A stretch of DNA of 7,298 nt from CAYWVO01 sp964461835 (GTDB taxonomy: Bacteria > Zixibacteria > MSB-5A5 > WJJR01 > JAJRUJ01), in NCBI GenBank assembly GCA_964461835.1, contig CAYWVO010000079.1:1-7298 (forward strand). Reading direction: 5' to 3'. Positions within the stretch are counted from its first letter, which is position 1. Each line of letters opens with the position of its first letter. Positions 6,291 through 7,298 of this stretch are shown in pieces. A program made the position numbers and the translations under genes. The notes beneath the pieces are model-generated. The model saw nothing but the letters and a program-made list of their open reading frames with translations, had not been told where the DNA came from and did not search any database.

Positions 6291-7142
6291 ATGCCTGTTT
6301 TCGATCCTACAACACCGTTGTCAGACATACCGCTGGTTTTTGTCGATGTCGAAACTACTGGCTTGTATCCCGCCTACGGTGACCGTATCGTTGAGCTGGG
6401 TGCACTGAAGGTCCTGGATGACGAGGAGATTGACGCCGTCAGCGAACTGGTCGATCCCAAGCGCCCGATTTCGCCGGGCGCCTCGGCAGTGAACGGTATC
6501 ACTGATGAGATGGTGCAGGGCAAACCGACGTTCGACCGGCTGGCGCCGTTGTTTCTGGAGTTTGTCGAAGAGGCAATTCTGGTTGCTCATAACGCGCCGT
6601 TTGATTTGGGCTTTCTCAGCGCCGAACTCCAGCTGGCCCGCGCGCCGCTTTTGCGTAACCAGGTGATTGATACACTCCAGGTAGCGCGCCGGTATTTGCA
6701 GTTGCCGTCAAACTCGCTGGGCAGCCTGGCCTACCATTTCGGCATTCCCACGCCGAACGCGCACCGGGCAATGGGGGACTGCCAGACCACGCACGCGTTA
6801 TTTAATCACCTGGTCGACAACATCCTGGGGGAGGAAGACCCCACACTGGGCAGCCTGATCGACTACTTCTGCGGTTGGGGGGTGGAGGGTGAACAAACCG
6901 ATCCTTTGACCTTACTGCCGCCCTCGCTCCGCGGTCCGGTCTATCGCCGGGAACCGGTCGAAATTGTCTATATGGATGCATCCGGCAATCAGACCACCCG
7001 CAAGATCCTCCTCAAAGAGGTCATGGCCCAGCGGGATTATGTTTATCTCGTGGCCTACTGTTATGTCCGCGAGGCCGAGCGTATGTTTCGGCTAGATCGG
7101 ATTGTCAGTTGGCAGCCGGCGGAATTGGAAGGGCCGTTTTAG
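6291..7142 (+). CDS. DEDDh 3'-5' exonuclease fused to a C-terminal WYL-like domain
   Basis: This 283-residue cytoplasmic protein has a DnaQ/polymerase-epsilon-type exonuclease domain at about 14-176. Exo I is FVDVETTG (17-24) with D19 and E21; Exo II is AHNAPFDLGFL (99-109) with D105; Exo III is HRAMGDC (158-164) with H158 and D163, the H-x4-D spacing of the DEDDh class. All metal and catalytic residues are present, so it should be active on DNA or RNA ends. After a linker (about 177-220), residues 221-274 match the WYL fold pattern: EPVEIVYMDASGN (221-233), YVYLVAYCYVREAERMFRLD (250-269), then RIVSW (270-274). The usual tryptophan of the WYL motif is replaced by V251, with Y252 and L253 retained. 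WYL domains bind nucleic acid or nucleotide-like ligands and often regulate. The ATG at 6291 has no strong Shine-Dalgarno; an in-frame GTG at 6267 is an alternative. It is probably transcribed with the upstream lipoprotein gene. It is too short, and lacks the extra domains, to be DinG or PolC. Confidence 0.88.
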   Translation: MPVFDPTTPLSDIPLVFVDVETTGLYPAYGDRIVELGALKVLDDEEIDAVSELVDPKRPISPGASAVNGITDEMVQGKPTFDRLAPLFLEFVEEAILVAHNAPFDLGFLSAELQLARAPLLRNQVIDTLQVARRYLQLPSNSLGSLAYHFGIPTPNAHRAMGDCQTTHALFNHLVDNILGEEDPTLGSLIDYFCGWGVEGEQTDPLTLLPPSLRGPVYRREPVEIVYMDASGNQTTRKILLKEVMAQRDYVYLVAYCYVREAERMFRLDRIVSWQPAELEGPF

Positions 7143-7143
7143 T

Positions 7144-7170
7144 GAAATCCATTATGCCACAATGGATTTC
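7144..7170 (+). terminator. Hairpin after the exonuclease gene, probable weak terminator
   Basis: A perfect 10-pair stem (gaaatccatt, 7144-7153, with aatggatttc, 7161-7170) encloses a 7-base loop, starting 2 bases after the stop codon. The stem is AT-rich and the following sequence (ttgactt) is only a poor T-run. It may be a weak intrinsic terminator or a 3'-end-protecting hairpin. Confidence 0.6.
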
Positions 7171-7266
7171 TTGACTTAGGCAGCTAATACCCCCACTTTG
7201 ATTGACGCATAGAAGAAAGGATGCGAATATCTTCGCGGCGCATACCAACTTGAGGATGGCATCGGG

Positions 7267-7298
7267 ATGTTTGATCATAATACCGAAAACAGAGCTAG
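7267..7298 (+). CDS. Possible start of a further gene, cut off by the window end
   Basis: An ATG at 7267 opens a frame that remains open for the ten codons visible (MFDHNTENRA). A GAGG (7252-7255) lies 11 bases upstream. A weak promoter-like pair, TTGACG (7202-7207) and GAATAT (7225-7230) with a 17-base gap, precedes it. Ten codons are too few to judge coding potential, and an overlapping frame from the ATG at 7256 is also open. The rest of 7171-7266 holds only a small hairpin (gcgaa 7223-7227 with ttcgc 7232-7236). Confidence 0.25.
   Translation, partial: MFDHNTENRA

Overview
The window looks like ordinary chromosome from an uncultured Gram-negative (two-membrane) bacterium of moderately high GC. 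Two lipoproteins, an LptE-type lipopolysaccharide-assembly protein and a PorV/PorQ-family outer-membrane barrel together suggest the FCB/Gemmatimonadota side of the tree, and a Zixibacteria-like lineage would fit. That placement is inference from remembered family distributions, not from a search. All six confident genes are on the + strand. No rRNA, tRNA, CRISPR array, insertion sequence or attachment site is visible.

Layout. Bases 1-101 hold no confident gene, only a nested inverted repeat. A near-consensus sigma-70-type promoter (102-129) and a full Shine-Dalgarno sequence lead into a 63-residue protein with four cysteines arranged like a small zinc-binding knuckle (154-345). A 72-base gap follows, then a run of closely spaced genes: a 761-residue protein (418-2703) with a cysteine-less radical-SAM-like half fused to a DUF2344 domain; imidazolonepropionase hutI (2721-3983); and an LptE-like lipoprotein (3980-4477) that overlaps hutI by 4 bases. 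A 223-base spacer precedes the PorV/PorQ-family protein (4701-5690), and a strong intrinsic terminator (5715-5749) closes this block. A second unit starts at a promoter just after the terminator and encodes an NTF2/DUF4878-like lipoprotein (5792-6250) and a DEDDh exonuclease carrying a C-terminal WYL-like domain (6291-7142). A perfect hairpin (7144-7170) follows. The last 128 bases hold no confident gene, though the start of another gene may lie at 7267.

The genes do not form one obvious pathway. hutI stands without other histidine-utilisation genes, between the radical-SAM-like/DUF2344 gene and cell-envelope genes. The observations most worth following up are the apparent loss of the iron-sulfur motif in the radical-SAM-like domain of an otherwise intact fusion, the exonuclease-WYL architecture, and a promoter placed so close to its start codon that the lipoprotein mRNA may be leaderless. 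I see no clear evidence of a defence system, mobile element or wholly new multi-gene system.
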